NCBI GenBank assembly: GCA_036250195.1
Contig: JAVHZZ010000006.1
Coordinates: 78,825,369 to 78,889,368 of the forward strand
Length of the DNA: 64,000 nt
Direction: 5' to 3'
From: Mixophyes australis
Taxonomy: Eukaryota; Chordata; Amphibia; Anura; Limnodynastidae
The translations under genes were made by a program, and so were the position numbers. Shown piece by piece: positions 25,170-36,365 of this stretch; within the stretch, counting starts at the first letter, position 1; the number at the start of each line of letters is the position of its first letter. Below the pieces are notes generated by a model. That model did not search any database. It was not told where the DNA came from and was given only the letters and a program-made list of their open reading frames with translations.

Positions 25170-26115
25170 TATGCTGCTGCATGGTGCATATAAAACAGTT
25201 AAATATTTGTGAATACAGTGGGGAATTACATAGTTGTACTGATAAGTACCATCACATGAAAGATTAAGTTGTTCTGAAGATGTACTGGACTACCATCTCA
25301 GTTCAGCTGCTGGACCCGAGTTCAACTGTTATTGCTGGTGTCACATCTGTTCTTCCTCTGGTGATCTCCGTGGCCCCCTTGGTAGCAGCTTCTGCTGACA
25401 TAGTGTCCAGCAGTAGACATGATGCCAAACAAATGTAATGGACATACAGCCTCTTCCAGCTGGCATATAATCACAAAACAATTTCAAAGCCAGGAAAGAA
25501 GTTAATTTAAGACAAATGGTGAAGGACAGTCATGGTTGCCAGCAGCTGACTGTCTTAAGATCTGTACAGAGACTAATATATCTTTCATGTCTCTTTCTTT
25601 CACTGTATATACTTATTCTAACATTCCCACACCACTGATAGCGGCACAAAAATGCCAGACACTATGGCTGTTATAACTTTGGTGGCTGATAATGCTGTAC
25701 ATAGTATAATCCTTTGCATATATTAATCATTCTACATGTGGGTTAAAGATGTCATGTGACATTCACATCTCATTCTAACTTCATTCAACCATAAAATGAA
25801 ATAACAGTTATAAAGAAGATACACAAACTGCATAACTGTTTTTGAATTTGCCTTTTATAGTTGAATATGCTTAGAATGAAATGTGAATGTCAGAGTACAA
25901 CTTTAAGTTATATGTAGAATGATTAACACATGCACAGAATCAAACCACCATATTGTGAACATAAATTTACTTGTAAATGGCAAAATAAATAAACTTGCAG
26001 ATTGAATACTTTATATTGCAAAGAGATTTAATATATCTACATTTGTTTAGACAGTAACTTTCTACAATCACTGTCATACTCTCTCAAACTCTAATTTTTC
26101 CAGTTTTAACTGTTT
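25170..26115. other. Intergenic, nothing recognised
   Basis: AT-rich sequence, no gene or repeat family recognised. Confidence 0.4.
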
Positions 26116-26328
26116 GGGACAGATTTAATTGGCTGCGATGTTCCTGAGAACATTGCTGCCGCGCTTTATCACAGTTTATATGGTAAAAAGTAACGCTTTC
26201 TTTTGCTCGCACCTCTAAGGAGCGAGAGCAAAAGTAAGCGCTACTTTCACTAAAAAAAAATCACTGTAATATTTTGGGGCTGCTCCTTGACACTATGCAG
26301 CAATTTTTTGACTAATTGAATCTGCCCC
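26116..26328. mobile_element. Small MITE
   Basis: Termini GGGACAGATTTAATT and, inverted, GGGGCAGATTCAATT, with a central inverted repeat around GCTCGCACCTCT..GGAGCGAGAGC. It resembles the Harbinger-like families in its GGG termini; the target duplication is not clear. Confidence 0.6.
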
Positions 26329-26329
26329 T

Positions 26330-26447
26330 TCATGTTCCGAATCCACTGACAGTCCCTACATTGGTTTCCTCTATTTTACTGAATCCACAATAAAATACTT
26401 CTATTAACATACATAGTCATTAACAAAAGTGCATCAAAACTTAATAG
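26330..26447 (+). pseudogene. L2-like LINE remnant, part 1 (continues at 47688)
   Basis: A degraded frame reads HWFP.FY.I..KILLL.Y, the LHWLPVRYRI.YKILLLTYK block of L2-like reverse transcriptase. It stops at the left end of the LTR at 26448. The 3' end of an L2-like LINE resumes at 47688 on the other side of the nested insertions. Confidence 0.55.
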
Positions 26448-27574
26448 TGTCACGCCTGAGAATTTGTCTGTAACCAGACTGGGTTGTATCTCTGGAGCTG
26501 AACTGGTGGCTACCAGGGACAAATGCAGGATTTGTAGAGGGGGGTTTCCACACCACACCGCCAGTGGGCATGACCAGCATGCATGGGGGTGTGGCTATCA
26601 TTTTAGACAGTGCATGGCTGCTCTCCAACTCTTCCTGTCACCATAATATACATGGGCAATGCTGCGTGCACTACTGTTAGGTGCTTTCCCTTTTCAAGCA
26701 GAGCTGTGTGAAGCGGGGGCAGGGTCCAGCCACCTCAATTATACAGTGCCCCAAGATTGGGAGGGTCGGTTTCCAGGCACTAGGAAACCCCCCCTCGGTT
26801 TGCTTATGGCTACGTACACAAAGCAGGTGGTGGTTGCCGATTGTTCAGGAGATTAGTAAATATGAATGGCACAGGACACTGGCAGAAGTCAAGAGTAGAA
26901 GGACAGAGATCAAGTTTAGCAGGAGAGACTGGACTGGAACCATAGTGCTGGAACAGACAGGAACCAGACTGGAGGCTGCACTGTCCAGGCAGAAACAACT
27001 GTATAAACTCTTAGAAACCAGGTTGGTGTCTAAGGAGTCAACGTTGCACTAGCAGCAGGTTAGGGCTCCAGGAAGTCTTTTTATAGTAACTGCTATCCCC
27101 TGATTGGAGGCTGTGGTCAGCTAAGCTGAAGCAGCACTCGGACTGGCTAAGAGGGAGATTGGCACTGAAATCCAAGATGGTAGTGCCCATTCACTGGTTT
27201 TGGAGGGATCTCTGTAGTGGAGACAGACTGGGCAGCATCTTGCAGAGAGATCTGAGACCAGCAGAGCCTGTGGACAGGGCCGCTTTAACAGCATTATAGG
27301 CCCCCAGGAAAAGCAGTGCACTGGGGCCCTACCAACACAACCACTCAAAGGATTAAAAATATAAATTATTGATAAAACTAAGCTTATATTTATTGGTACC
27401 TCCAACAAAATCAGTGTTTAAACATTAAAAAACATGCTGTACAGGAGAGATTAATCCACACAAACATTTGGACAATATAACAAGTGGCTTTAAATTAAAA
27501 AACAAGAATTCAACATAAAAATGGTAATTGGGTACAGAGATGGCACAATACGAAATTACTATGATTTATTATTA

Positions 27575-28204
27575 TGTTAGGAACCCTTCCAACCGGTGCA
27601 GCAAAACCTGGAGTCTACTCCGAAAGCCTGGTGTTCGCTGTTGCCCCTGATGGTGGGGACAGACTTGGCCGCAGACAGTGGAGGGTCGTGGAATGTGCAC
27701 CGGCGGGGGAGTACCCAGGAAAGCGAAGCAAAGTCCAAGCAAGGGTCAAACAGGTCACAGGCAAGACGGCAACGTCAGAGTCCAGGCAAAAGATCAAGGG
27801 TCACTAGCAAACAATCGTGGTCAGAATCTAGGCAAGGGGTCAAAAGGTCACAGGCAATAAATCGAAGTCAGAAATCCAGGCAATAGGTCGGCAACAATAA
27901 TCAGGATCTGTGAGGTATTCAGAGAACAGGACTAGCAGGGTAGTGTGCTGGGAAGCAGGGACTATAACCGGCAGGGAAGGCTAGCCCCTTCCTGCCTTAT
28001 ATACAGATAAGGCCCAATAGAATTTTGTCCTGTGCAGCAGGGGGAGGAACAGCCCAGCTGGCACTTAACTAATTTTACATTGCGCGCGCGCCCGGCTGCT
28101 CTAGATGCCGGGACGCGGCGCTGTGAGCAGAGAGCATCCCGACCATTGCCTTGGACAGAAGAAACGAGTCGCGGAGGTGCCTGAAGCCGCCGCGGCTCGT
28201 TACA
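27575..28204 (-). mobile_element. Element A 3' LTR
   Basis: 630 bp, reading TGTTAGG...GTTACA on the + strand. The promoter side on the - strand has TATATAA (28003-27997) and a predicted RNA start GCCGGTTATA at 27972, 31 bases downstream. This start exactly complements the primer-binding site beside the other LTR. Confidence 0.92.
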
Positions 28205-28224
28205 GTACCCCCCACTTAAAGAGG
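28205..28224 (-). promoter_or_regulatory. Element A polypurine tract
   Basis: Sense-strand AAGTGGGGGGTAC directly abuts the 3' LTR and would prime plus-strand DNA synthesis. Confidence 0.8.
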
Positions 28225-31200
28225 GGTCAGGGAACCCCGACAACCTGGTTTTCCCAGGAATTTTTTAAAGAATTCAAAAAGTAGCTTGCCAGAATGTAGA
28301 TTCCTTTGTGGCACCCAGGACCGCTCTTTAGGGCCATACCCCTTCCAATTAACAAGAAAATGAGTTTGACCTTGGACCTTTTTTTGAATCCAAGATTTTC
28401 TCGACTTCAAATTCTTGATGTCCATCGATGGATAGGGGCTGAGGTTTAGAAGGTCGTTGTTGTCTGAACTTCTTGGAGGCGAGAACGGGTTTCAACAAGG
28501 AGCAGTGGAACGTGTTGAGTATCTTCAATGGTTCCGGAAGCTTCAGCCTGAAAGATACTGGGTTAATTTGTTTCAGGATGGGAAAAGGACCAATAAACTT
28601 GGACCCTAACTTTTTGCACGGTTGGCGGAGTTTGATGTTCCGCGTCGACAACCACACGAACTCTCCAACCTTAAAGGAACAGGCGGAACGGTGAAGATCG
28701 GCAAAGACCTTGGACTTAAAAGAGACTCGGAGTAAGGATTGATGTACCATCTTTCAAATTCTTCTAAGCCGGGTGGCCGTAGACCTAGGTTCAAAAGACT
28801 TATCGGTAGGCAAGAAGGACAATGAGTTGGCTCTGGGGTGATACCCGAAATTGCAGTAGAATGGAGAATGTTGGGATGACGAATGGCATGCGTTGTTGTA
28901 GGCAAATTCAGCCCATGGAAGAAGGTCCACCCAGTTGTCGTGGCTTTTAGAAATATATAATCGCAGGTATTGCTCTAGAGATTGGTTCACTCTTTCAGTC
29001 TGTCCGTTTGACTGTGGATGGTAGGCAGATGACAGACTAAGATTAATACCCAGCAGGGAGCAAAATGACCTCCAGAAGGCTGCTATGAACTGAGAGCCCC
29101 GATCCGATACTATATTTTCACGGCGGCCATGGATTCGGAATATGTGTTAAATGAATAATGAAGCTAGGGTGCGTGCTGAAGGTAGTTTAGCTAACTGAAT
29201 GAAGTGAGCCATTTTACTGAACCTATCTACAGTAACCCATATGGTATTGCACCCGGAGGAAGGAGGTAAGTCGACAATAAAATCCATAGACAAGTGGGTC
29301 CAAGGTCTGACTGGGACTGGCCAGGGTAACCTTGTTTTTTGAGCACAGATCACAAGATAATATGTATTCTTTGATATCCGCAGACATAGACGGCCACCAT
29401 ACAACCTGAGAAATGATTTCAGTGGTCTTGGCAATACCAGGATGTCCAGAAGACTGATTGTCATGACATTCTGATAGAACTGCTTTCCTGAGGTGGATAG
29501 GCACAAACAGTTTGTCTGTAGGGGTTTCAGGAGGTGTTTGTGGTTGAGCTTGTAGAATAATTTTTCCCAAATCTTGAGTGAAGGCAATCAATACAGATGA
29601 GGCTGGGACAATAGGACATGGCTCAGTGGTAGTAGTCTGACACGAGATGAAACTACGGGATAAGGCATCTGCCCTAAGGTTCTTTGAGCAAGGCCGGAAA
29701 GTTATAATAAAACGGAACCGGGAGAAGAAGAGGGACCATCGCGTTTGTCTGGAGTTCAACCTTTTGGCTGATTGGATGTAAGATAGGTTCTTATGATCGG
29801 TGTAAATGGTGATGACATGTTTAGCTCCTTCAAGCCAGTGGCGCCATTCTTCCAATGCCCATTTAATGGCCAGTAGCTCTCGATTGCCCACGTCATAATG
29901 CTCTTCAGCGGAAAAAAAACCTTCGAGATAAGTAGGCACAAGGATGAAAGCGATGATCTTCTGGGTCTTTTTGTGAAAGCACGGCTCCTACTCCTACCTC
30001 TGAGGCATCAACTTCTACGATAAATGGAAGGTCTAGGTTAGGATGTCTCAACACAGGGGCAGACACGAAAGCTTGTTTCAAAGCTTTGAAAGCAGATACT
30101 GTGGCAGGTGGCCAGATTTTCGAATCAACACCCTTGCGAGTTAGAGCAGTGATGGGAGCAACGAGAATAGAAAAGGAACTGATGAATTTCCTATAATAAT
30201 TTGCAAATCCTAGGAATCTTTGGATGGCCTTAAGATTTGAGGGTTGTACCCAGTCTAGGATTGCTTGTACTTTCGTTGGATCCATAGCGAAGCCTTCTGG
30301 GGAAATCACATATCCCAGGAAAGTGACTTTAGTAACTTCGAACTCACATTTCTCTAACTTGGCGTATAGATGATGGTGACGAAGTTTCAGAAGAACTTGT
30401 CGAACATGATCTCGATGCTGTTTTAGTGAGCGGGAGTAAATTAATATGTCATCCAAATAGACCACTACGAAGGAGCCCAAGAATTCACGAAGGACATCAT
30501 TAATCAAATCTTGAAAGACAGCGGGAGCATTGCTGAGGCTGAAGGGCATTACGAGGTACTCATAATGGCCTGTCTGAGTATTAAAGGCCGTTTTCCATTC
30601 GTCACCACTCCGGATTCGTATCAGATTATAAGCTCCACGCAGATCAATTTTAGAGTAAATTTTTGCTCCTTTAAGTTGGTCAAAGATGACTGAAATAAGT
30701 GGCAAAGGATACTTGTTTTTGATAGTTATGTTATTTAACCCTCTGTAATCAATACAGGGCCTTAACCCGCCATCCTTTTTGGCCACAAAGAAGAAACCTG
30801 CTCCAGCAGGTGACTTGGAAGGCCTGATAAAGCCTTTTCGTAAGTTTTCTTCTACATATGATTCCATAGCTTGGGTCTCCGGAAGAGATAATGCGTACAG
30901 TCTTTCCTTTAGCAATCTAGAACCCGGGATGATGTCAATCGCACAATCGTACTCCCGGTGAGGGGGAAGAGTGTCAGCTTCTTCTTTTTTTAAAAAAACG
31001 TCCTGGAACTCACGGTACGGAGGAGGCAATAGCTCAGCACCAGTATGGGTAATCCTAATTGGCAAGGACAAGCAGGAGGAAGAGCATTTAGGATCCCATT
31101 GAATTATCTCTCCCCTAGTCCAATTGATATGAGGATTATGCAGAGATAGCCAGGGATGACCCAAGATCAAAGGTATTGAAGGGCGCAATGAATCAAGTAC

Positions 31201-31500
31201 AATGAGATTATCTCAGAGTGAAAAGCGCCAATCTTCAACTGCAGAGGAGGAGAACAATGATGAATTTCTCAGTGGTTGAGACGATTCCCATCCAATCCGC
31301 AAACAGAAATTATTGAATCTAGAGGAACAGCTGAGAACCCCAGGGAATGAGCAAAAGTTAAATCTAAGAAATTCCCAGCAGCTCCGCTGTCCACAAATGC
31401 TGGAACAGAAACGACTTGACCACTATATGTGAGTTGGGCAGGTATTTGTAGAGAATTTGTTGGAGAGATGGCTTGTAGGCCTCAGTGTACTCCCTCCACG
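28216..31500 (-). pseudogene. pol: Element A pol (protease-RT-RNase H-integrase-chromodomain), broken
   Basis: Protease motif VDSGAAGNFLD is near 31390. Reverse transcriptase occupies 31188-29905, with [12 protein letters not shown] KIDLRGAYN and catalytic YLDD. RNase H has EVDASEVGVGA, then after a shift at an A8 run (29910-29917) GNRELLAIK and TDHKNLSY. Integrase has an HHCC zinc site (GHPGIAKT..CDLC), DFIVDLPP, SDRG and NQSLEQ with the D, D and E residues. The GPF motif (KFIGPF) and chromodomain (VNWKGYGPKERSW) follow, the latter split by a T8-associated shift near 28380. Further breaks lie near 31456 (TGA), 31260-31190, 29300 and 29145. The gene is not translatable as it stands. Confidence 0.9.
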
Positions 31501-31501
31501 T

Positions 31502-32374
31502 TCACTTGGCCAGATCTTTTCCCGGTCTGATGGGACAAGTACAAAGCAGATGGCCTTTTTCTCCACAATATAAGCAGAGACCCAAGGTACGCCTTTGGGT
31601 ATGTTCCTCAGATGACAGTCGATACGCTCCCAGTTGCATAGGTTCAACTTGATCAATGGGGGCAACTTGAGGAAGCATAGGAGAATAAGATGAAGAATTT
31701 TCCTTCTCAGCTTTCCTTTCTCTATGTCTCCTGTCAATCCGGAAAGCTAACTTCATGAGTTCCTCGAGAGATTCCGCAGTGGGGTACTGGACTAGAGAGT
31801 CTTTTATTTGTTCCAAGAGATCCAAGCAGAATTGACTGCGAAGAGCTGGGTAATTCCATGCGCAATCTGAGGACCAACGCCTGAAGTTGGAACAGTACTC
31901 TTCAGCGGAACGTCGTCCTTGCGTTAACGAACGAACCTGTGTTTCAGCAGAAGCCAATCGGTCCGGGTCATCATAAATCAAACCGAGAGCTTCGAAAAAG
32001 GCGTCCACAGACTGCAACTGAGGACAGTTGGGATCTAGGCTAAACGCCCAAGATTGAGGATCCCCTTGAAGGAGAGAAATAATTATCACAACCCTTTGCT
32101 GTAGGGACCCAGACGACAGTGGTCTCAACTTAAAGTATAGTTTACAACTTTCACGGAAGTTACAAAAGTGCCTGGGATCTCCCGAAAAATGGTCTGGAAG
32201 ATGCATCTTGGGTTCCACAACAGAAGACTGAGCAGCTTGTGAGGCTCTGGACACCTGTTCCTGGGCAGCCTGTCGTTGGGACAACTCCTGGACCATTTGG
32301 GACAGGGTCTGGATCTGTCCTGCCAACACTTGAGCCGGACTTGGTTCCATAGGACTGAGTGTCAGACAGTTCAC
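31502..32374 (-). CDS. gag: Element A gag
   Basis: Open frame of about 290 codons; the likely start is the internal MEPSPAQ methionine. It contains a capsid-like segment (FSGDPRHFCNFRESCKLYF, typical of the sushi/PEG10 gag family) and one intact CCHC zinc knuckle (CLYCGEKGHLLCTC) near the C terminus. Immediately before the stop is the slippery sequence G GGA AAA, which would shift ribosomes -1 into the pol frame. The gag itself appears unbroken, unlike its pol. Gag would coat and package the element RNA. Confidence 0.85.
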   Translation of the reverse strand: MNCLTLSPMEPSPAQVLAGQIQTLSQMVQELSQRQAAQEQVSRASQAAQSSVVEPKMHLPDHFSGDPRHFCNFRESCKLYFKLRPLSSGSLQQRVVIIISLLQGDPQSWAFSLDPNCPQLQSVDAFFEALGLIYDDPDRLASAETQVRSLTQGRRSAEEYCSNFRRWSSDCAWNYPALRSQFCLDLLEQIKDSLVQYPTAESLEELMKLAFRIDRRHRERKAEKENSSSYSPMLPQVAPIDQVEPMQLGAYRLSSEEHTQRRTLGLCLYCGEKGHLLCTCPIRPGKDLAK

Positions 32375-32390
32375 TCACTTCTAGTGTTGG

Positions 32391-32400
32391 GCCGGTTATA
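32391..32400 (-). promoter_or_regulatory. Element A self-primer binding site
   Basis: Sense TATAACCGGC begins one base inside the 5' LTR and does not start with the usual TGG of a tRNA primer site. It is the exact reverse complement of the predicted first ten transcript bases of the left LTR and differs by one G-U-compatible base from those of the right LTR. Confidence 0.8.
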
Positions 32401-32401
32401 A

Positions 32402-33076
32402 TGTTAGGAACCCCTCCAACCAGTGCAGCAAAACCTGGAGTCTACTCCGAAAGTCTGGTGTTCGCTGTTACCCCTGATGGTGGGGACAGACTTGGCCGCA
32501 GACAGTGGAGGGTCGTGAAATGTGCACTGGCTGGGGAGTACCCAGGAAAGCGAAGCAAAGTCCAGGCAAGGGTCAAACAGGTCACAGGCAAGACGGCAGC
32601 GTCAGAGTCCAGGCAAAAGATCAAGGGTCACTAGCAAACAATCGTGGTCAGAATCCAGGCAAGGGGTCAAAAGGTCACAGGCAATAAATCAAATTCAGAA
32701 ATCCAGGCAATAGGTCGGCAACAATAATCAGGATCTGGGAGGTATTCAGAGAACAGGACTAGCAGGGTAGTGTGCTTGGAAGCAGGGACTATAACCAGCA
32801 GGAAAGGCTAGCCCCTTTCTGCCTTATATACAGATGTGGCGCAATAGAATTTTGTCCTGTGCAGCAGGGGGAGGAACAGCCCAGCTGGCACTTAACTAAT
32901 TTTACATTGCGCGTGCGCCCGGCTGCCCTAGGTGCCGGGATGCGGCGCTGTGAGCAGAGAGCATTGGCCGGGACAAAGCGGAAGTGACGTCCCTCTCGTC
33001 ATGACGACGGACGGGACGTGAGGGCACCAGAAAAAGCGAGTCGCGGCGGTGCCTGAAGCCGCCGCGCCTCAATACA
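32402..33076 (-). mobile_element. Element A 5' LTR
   Basis: 675 bp, homologous to the left LTR but with an extra block near its right end (about 32965-33030). TATATAA is at 32830-32824 and the predicted start is at 32799, 31 bases downstream. Confidence 0.92.
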
Positions 33077-33159
33077 TATTAATCAAGTGTTTGCTTACTT
33101 TCTTTGCAGAGAATTGCTTTGTAATTGGCTTGAAGCAATGGTCTTCAGGATATTATTTT

Positions 33160-33969
33160 CCATTATTATTATTATCATTATTATTATTATCTTTTATTTA
33201 TAAGGCACCACAAATGGTCCGCAGCAAGGGTGACCCCAAGGCATCAGACTTAAGGGGCATAAAAAAGAGTAGTGTTATTAACAGAAATAGGGAGGGGGGG
33301 GGTGGGAGAGGCCTGTAAGGGGAAAGACGAAAAACTCAATATTTCCAAGATTTAACTTAAGAAAGTGCTAGGACATCCAAGATGAGATGGCCGAGAGACA
33401 GCAGGAGACACAAGAAAAAAGGTAAGGGGAGAGGTAAGGGGATGAAAGATAAATTCGGTTATCATCAGCATAGAGGTGGTACTGGAGGCCAAAGGAGAGG
33501 GTGAGGACATCAAGGGAGGAGGTGTAGAGAGAGAAAAGCAGGAGGCCAAGATTGGAACATTGGGGAACGCCAACAGGTAAGGGAAGAGGGGGATGTGGAG
33601 TCATGTGTAGACACTGAGAAGGAGCGGTTGGTAAGGTAAGCGGAAAACCAGGAGAGGACAGTGTTACAGAGGCCTATAGATTTAAGAGTTTGGAAAAGGA
33701 GTGCCTAGTCAACGGTATTGAAGGCAGCAGAGAGGTCAAGAAGGGAGAAGTGTCTTTTGGATTTAGCGATCAGATGGTCATTATTGACCTTAGTGAGGAC
33801 TGTTTCGCTGGAGTGGAGGGGGTGAAAACCAGACTGGAATGGGTCAAGTAGTGAGTGAGAAGAGAGAGAGAAGGTGAAACATTTGTAAACAACCCGTTTG
33901 TGAAGTTTGGAGGCAAAATGAAGGAGCGAAATAGGGTGGTAATTAGAGAGAGAGGCAGGGTCAAGGGAT
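33160..33969 (-). pseudogene. L2-like LINE (-), 3' part with reverse transcriptase
   Basis: On the - strand: KPSLDP and NYHPISLLHFASKLHKRVVY (RT block), DPFQSGFHPLHSSETVLTKV, SLLDLSAAFNTVD (first catalytic aspartate), then after shifts [20 protein letters not shown] and [15 protein letters not shown] with the catalytic YADD still visible. It ends in an (ATA)n tail at 33160-33200. The reading frame continues exactly across the solo LTR into 35270-35821 (LKKPSLDP restored at the join). Confidence 0.85.
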
Positions 33970-33974
33970 GGTTT

Positions 33975-35264
33975 TGTCACGGGCACTAGGAGTCTTGCCC
34001 AGGATTTCACCAGATGACTGGGCTTACCAGAGTAGTGAAGCTCTCACAACGGTCCTCTGGTAGCGGGGTGACTAGCGGAACAAATATCACAGCAGATGGA
34101 GAGAGAATGCCAATAAATAATAGGAAAGTCAGTGACTTGCAGCAATCTTTGGTCAATGAATCAGCGACTAGCTGATATAATGGAAAGGCAGATTTGAACA
34201 CGGAGATCAGGATGGACGTGAGTAGATGCAGGGAGGTAGCAGGGAAGTCAGTGGTCTGCGTATAGCAAGTTGTACCACTGCTTATAGTAAGAAGACTTGT
34301 CCAGGTGCAGGTAGGTAGCGGGGAAGTCAGTGGTCTGCGTATAGCAAGTTGTACCACTGCTTAATAGGTGAGGATGTGTACAAGTGTTGATAAGTGGAAG
34401 CATACAAAGATAATAGGATGCAGACACTGAGAGCACAGAGGAACTTGATCCCAATAGGTATGCAGCGTATCCAACAAAGTCTATATAACGGTATGTGTGG
34501 CGCTGCTTGGTAGAGACTTGCTCAGCACAGATATGCAGGCCAATAATGGATAGTCAATCACAGTTATGCATATAATGACTGAGCAGTACGGTTAATTCCA
34601 AACAGGTATGCAGCGTAACAATAACAGTCTATAGCGGGTATGGATACCGCTGCTGAGCGTGGAAACTTGTCCTAGCGGATATGCAGAGTAAACGTAGAAA
34701 GTCAATAACAGATAGGCATACCGCTATTCAGTAGAACAGTCTGTCCACAGGGAGATGCAGGAACTGCAGAGACGCTGGACGGCAGAGACGAGTGTAGGAA
34801 CCACAGGTGAGTAGATCCAGTAATCAGAGTCCAGCTGAGGACACAAGCAGGAAACAGAAGACTGTAGCAGGTATGGAAACCAGCGATGAGTAGCACAGGG
34901 AATCCACAGGAACTGAAGACACTAGTAGTACACAGGAGATAGTAGCGGGTATGGAAACCAGCAATGAGTAGATCAGGAATCAGCAGGAAACTGAAGACAC
35001 TAGTAGAACACAGGGAACACCTTCAGAGACTCACAGGGAATGAGACTCCAAGATCAGGCAATGGGGTAATGCACACAGGTGCCTTAAATAGGGAGTTGCC
35101 TGATCAACCAATTTGGATTAAAAGCAACAGTCACAAGAGTTCTTAGGAGCTGCGCATGCGCAGTCCATCAGGATGGCGGACGGCCGCGGTTCAGGATAGG
35201 TGCCGGCAGGAAGGCTAGGGAGTCACGCACCAGCGCAGAGGCACTCACGGTCCGGTGAGTGACA
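33975..35264 (-). mobile_element. Solo LTR, family F1, TSD GGTTT
   Basis: 1290 bp, TGTCACGGG...GTGAGTGACA, perfect GGTTT repeats at 33970-33974 and 35265-35269. Removing it restores the LINE frame. It has TATTTAA at 35090-35084 and a predicted RNA start GCCTGATCTT at 35059, 31 bases away. It contains two units of the 79-bp hairpin repeat (near 34247 and 34326). Confidence 0.95.
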
Positions 35265-35269
35265 GGTTT

Positions 35270-35821
35270 CTTCAGTATGGGAGAACAAAGAGCATGTTTA
35301 AAGGAGGAAGGGAAGATTCCATAGAAGAGGGATAGGTTGAGGATATGAGCAAGGTGAGAGCAGGCCTCAAGAGTGAGAGGCGGAGGAGGTGGGAGGGGAT
35401 GGGGTCCTGTGGGCAGGTGGAGGGAGGTGAGGAGAACAGAAGGGTGCGGACTTCATGTGCAGATATTGGAGTGGAAGAGAAGGAGGGTGGGCTAGCAAGT
35501 GGGGAGGAGGGGAAGGAGATAGCATCCACAGAGGAGGGTGGGAGGTGGGACAAAGTGGGCAGGAAGGGCTGAGAAGGTGGGGCAGCAAAGGACTGCTGGG
35601 AGATGTCATGAGGCTTTGACTCAATATAAAAGGTAAAGTGGGTAGAGCAAAGTTGACAGCAGAGAGCGAGGGGGTGAGTGGGAGAGGTAGAGGGGAGAGG
35701 AGGGAGTTGAAGGTGGCAAAGGGGGTTGGAGGATTGGGAGCAAATGAGAGCCTCAAAGAAGGATTGTTTAGAACTTGATATGGCCGAACTGTAAGAAGCA
35801 AGTATGAACTTGAAGTGGAGG
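35270..35821 (-). pseudogene. L2-like LINE (-), 5' part
   Basis: The - strand frame contains SAHEVRTLLFSSPPSTCPQD and PIPSHLLRLSLLRPALTLL, the block just upstream of the RT KPSLDP motif in L2-like elements. It is bounded by the solo LTR on the left and Gypsy B on the right. The 5' truncation point into hAT sequence lies at or very near the Gypsy B insertion site. Confidence 0.8.
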
Positions 35822-36032
35822 TGTCACGGGCACTAGGAGTTTTACCCAGAATTCACCAGGTGTAGCTACACTTACCAGAAGTGTGGACCTCTGGGTAGTG
35901 TGGTGAATCAGTGGAACCATACAGTAGAATAGAGGAAAGGAATGTCAATAGTATAAATGCTGAGTCTTGGCACCGTGGAACTGTGATGGTACAGCAGTTT
36001 AATAAACAGGGTAAAATGAGGAAAGAATCCAA

Positions 36033-36207
36033 GGGCTAGATTTACTAAGCTGCGGGTTTGAAAAAGTGGGGATGTTGCCTATAGCAACCAATCAGATTCT
36101 AGCTTTCATTTTGTAGAATGTACTAAATAAATGACAGCTAGAATCTGATTGGTTGCTATAGGCAACATCCCCACTTTTTCAAACCCGCAGCTTAGTAAAT
36201 CTAGCCC
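36033..36207. mobile_element. Palindromic Harbinger-like MITE in LTR B, TSD CAA
   Basis: Same family as 1228-1400. The undisturbed sister LTR at 45421-45470 provides the empty site, showing that CAA was duplicated and that the element is exactly GGGCTAG...CTAGCCC. Confidence 0.92.
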
Positions 36208-36365
36208 CAAGTGCCTTAGCATGCAGGTAGCATATAGCAGGCCAGTACTTGATAACTGGATAACGTTAGGCAAAGACCAATCAACAATATAGTAGAAGAG
36301 TCAGCGACTTGCAGCTACAATACAGAGGCACTTGTAGACTTTAGTCCAGCTAGTAGGTACCATAC

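Larger units (their letters stand above)
27575..33076 (-). mobile_element. Gypsy element A (Tf1/sushi-like chromovirus), 5.5 kb, TSD TATTA
   Basis: Both LTRs (27575-28204 and 32402-33076) are present and the whole is flanked by perfect TATTA repeats (27570-27574 and 33077-33081). Order on the - strand is gag, protease, reverse transcriptase, RNase H, integrase, chromodomain. It inserted into the stop-codon region of the hAT transposase. Several frameshifts and a stop inactivate it, two of the shifts at 8-base homopolymers. Confidence 0.93.

Noticed and set aside
27266..27620. Host exon near 27.2-27.4 kb suggested by a 95-codon frame
   Set aside because: The region is the hAT terminus and LTR sequence, as shown by the inverted repeats and target duplications.
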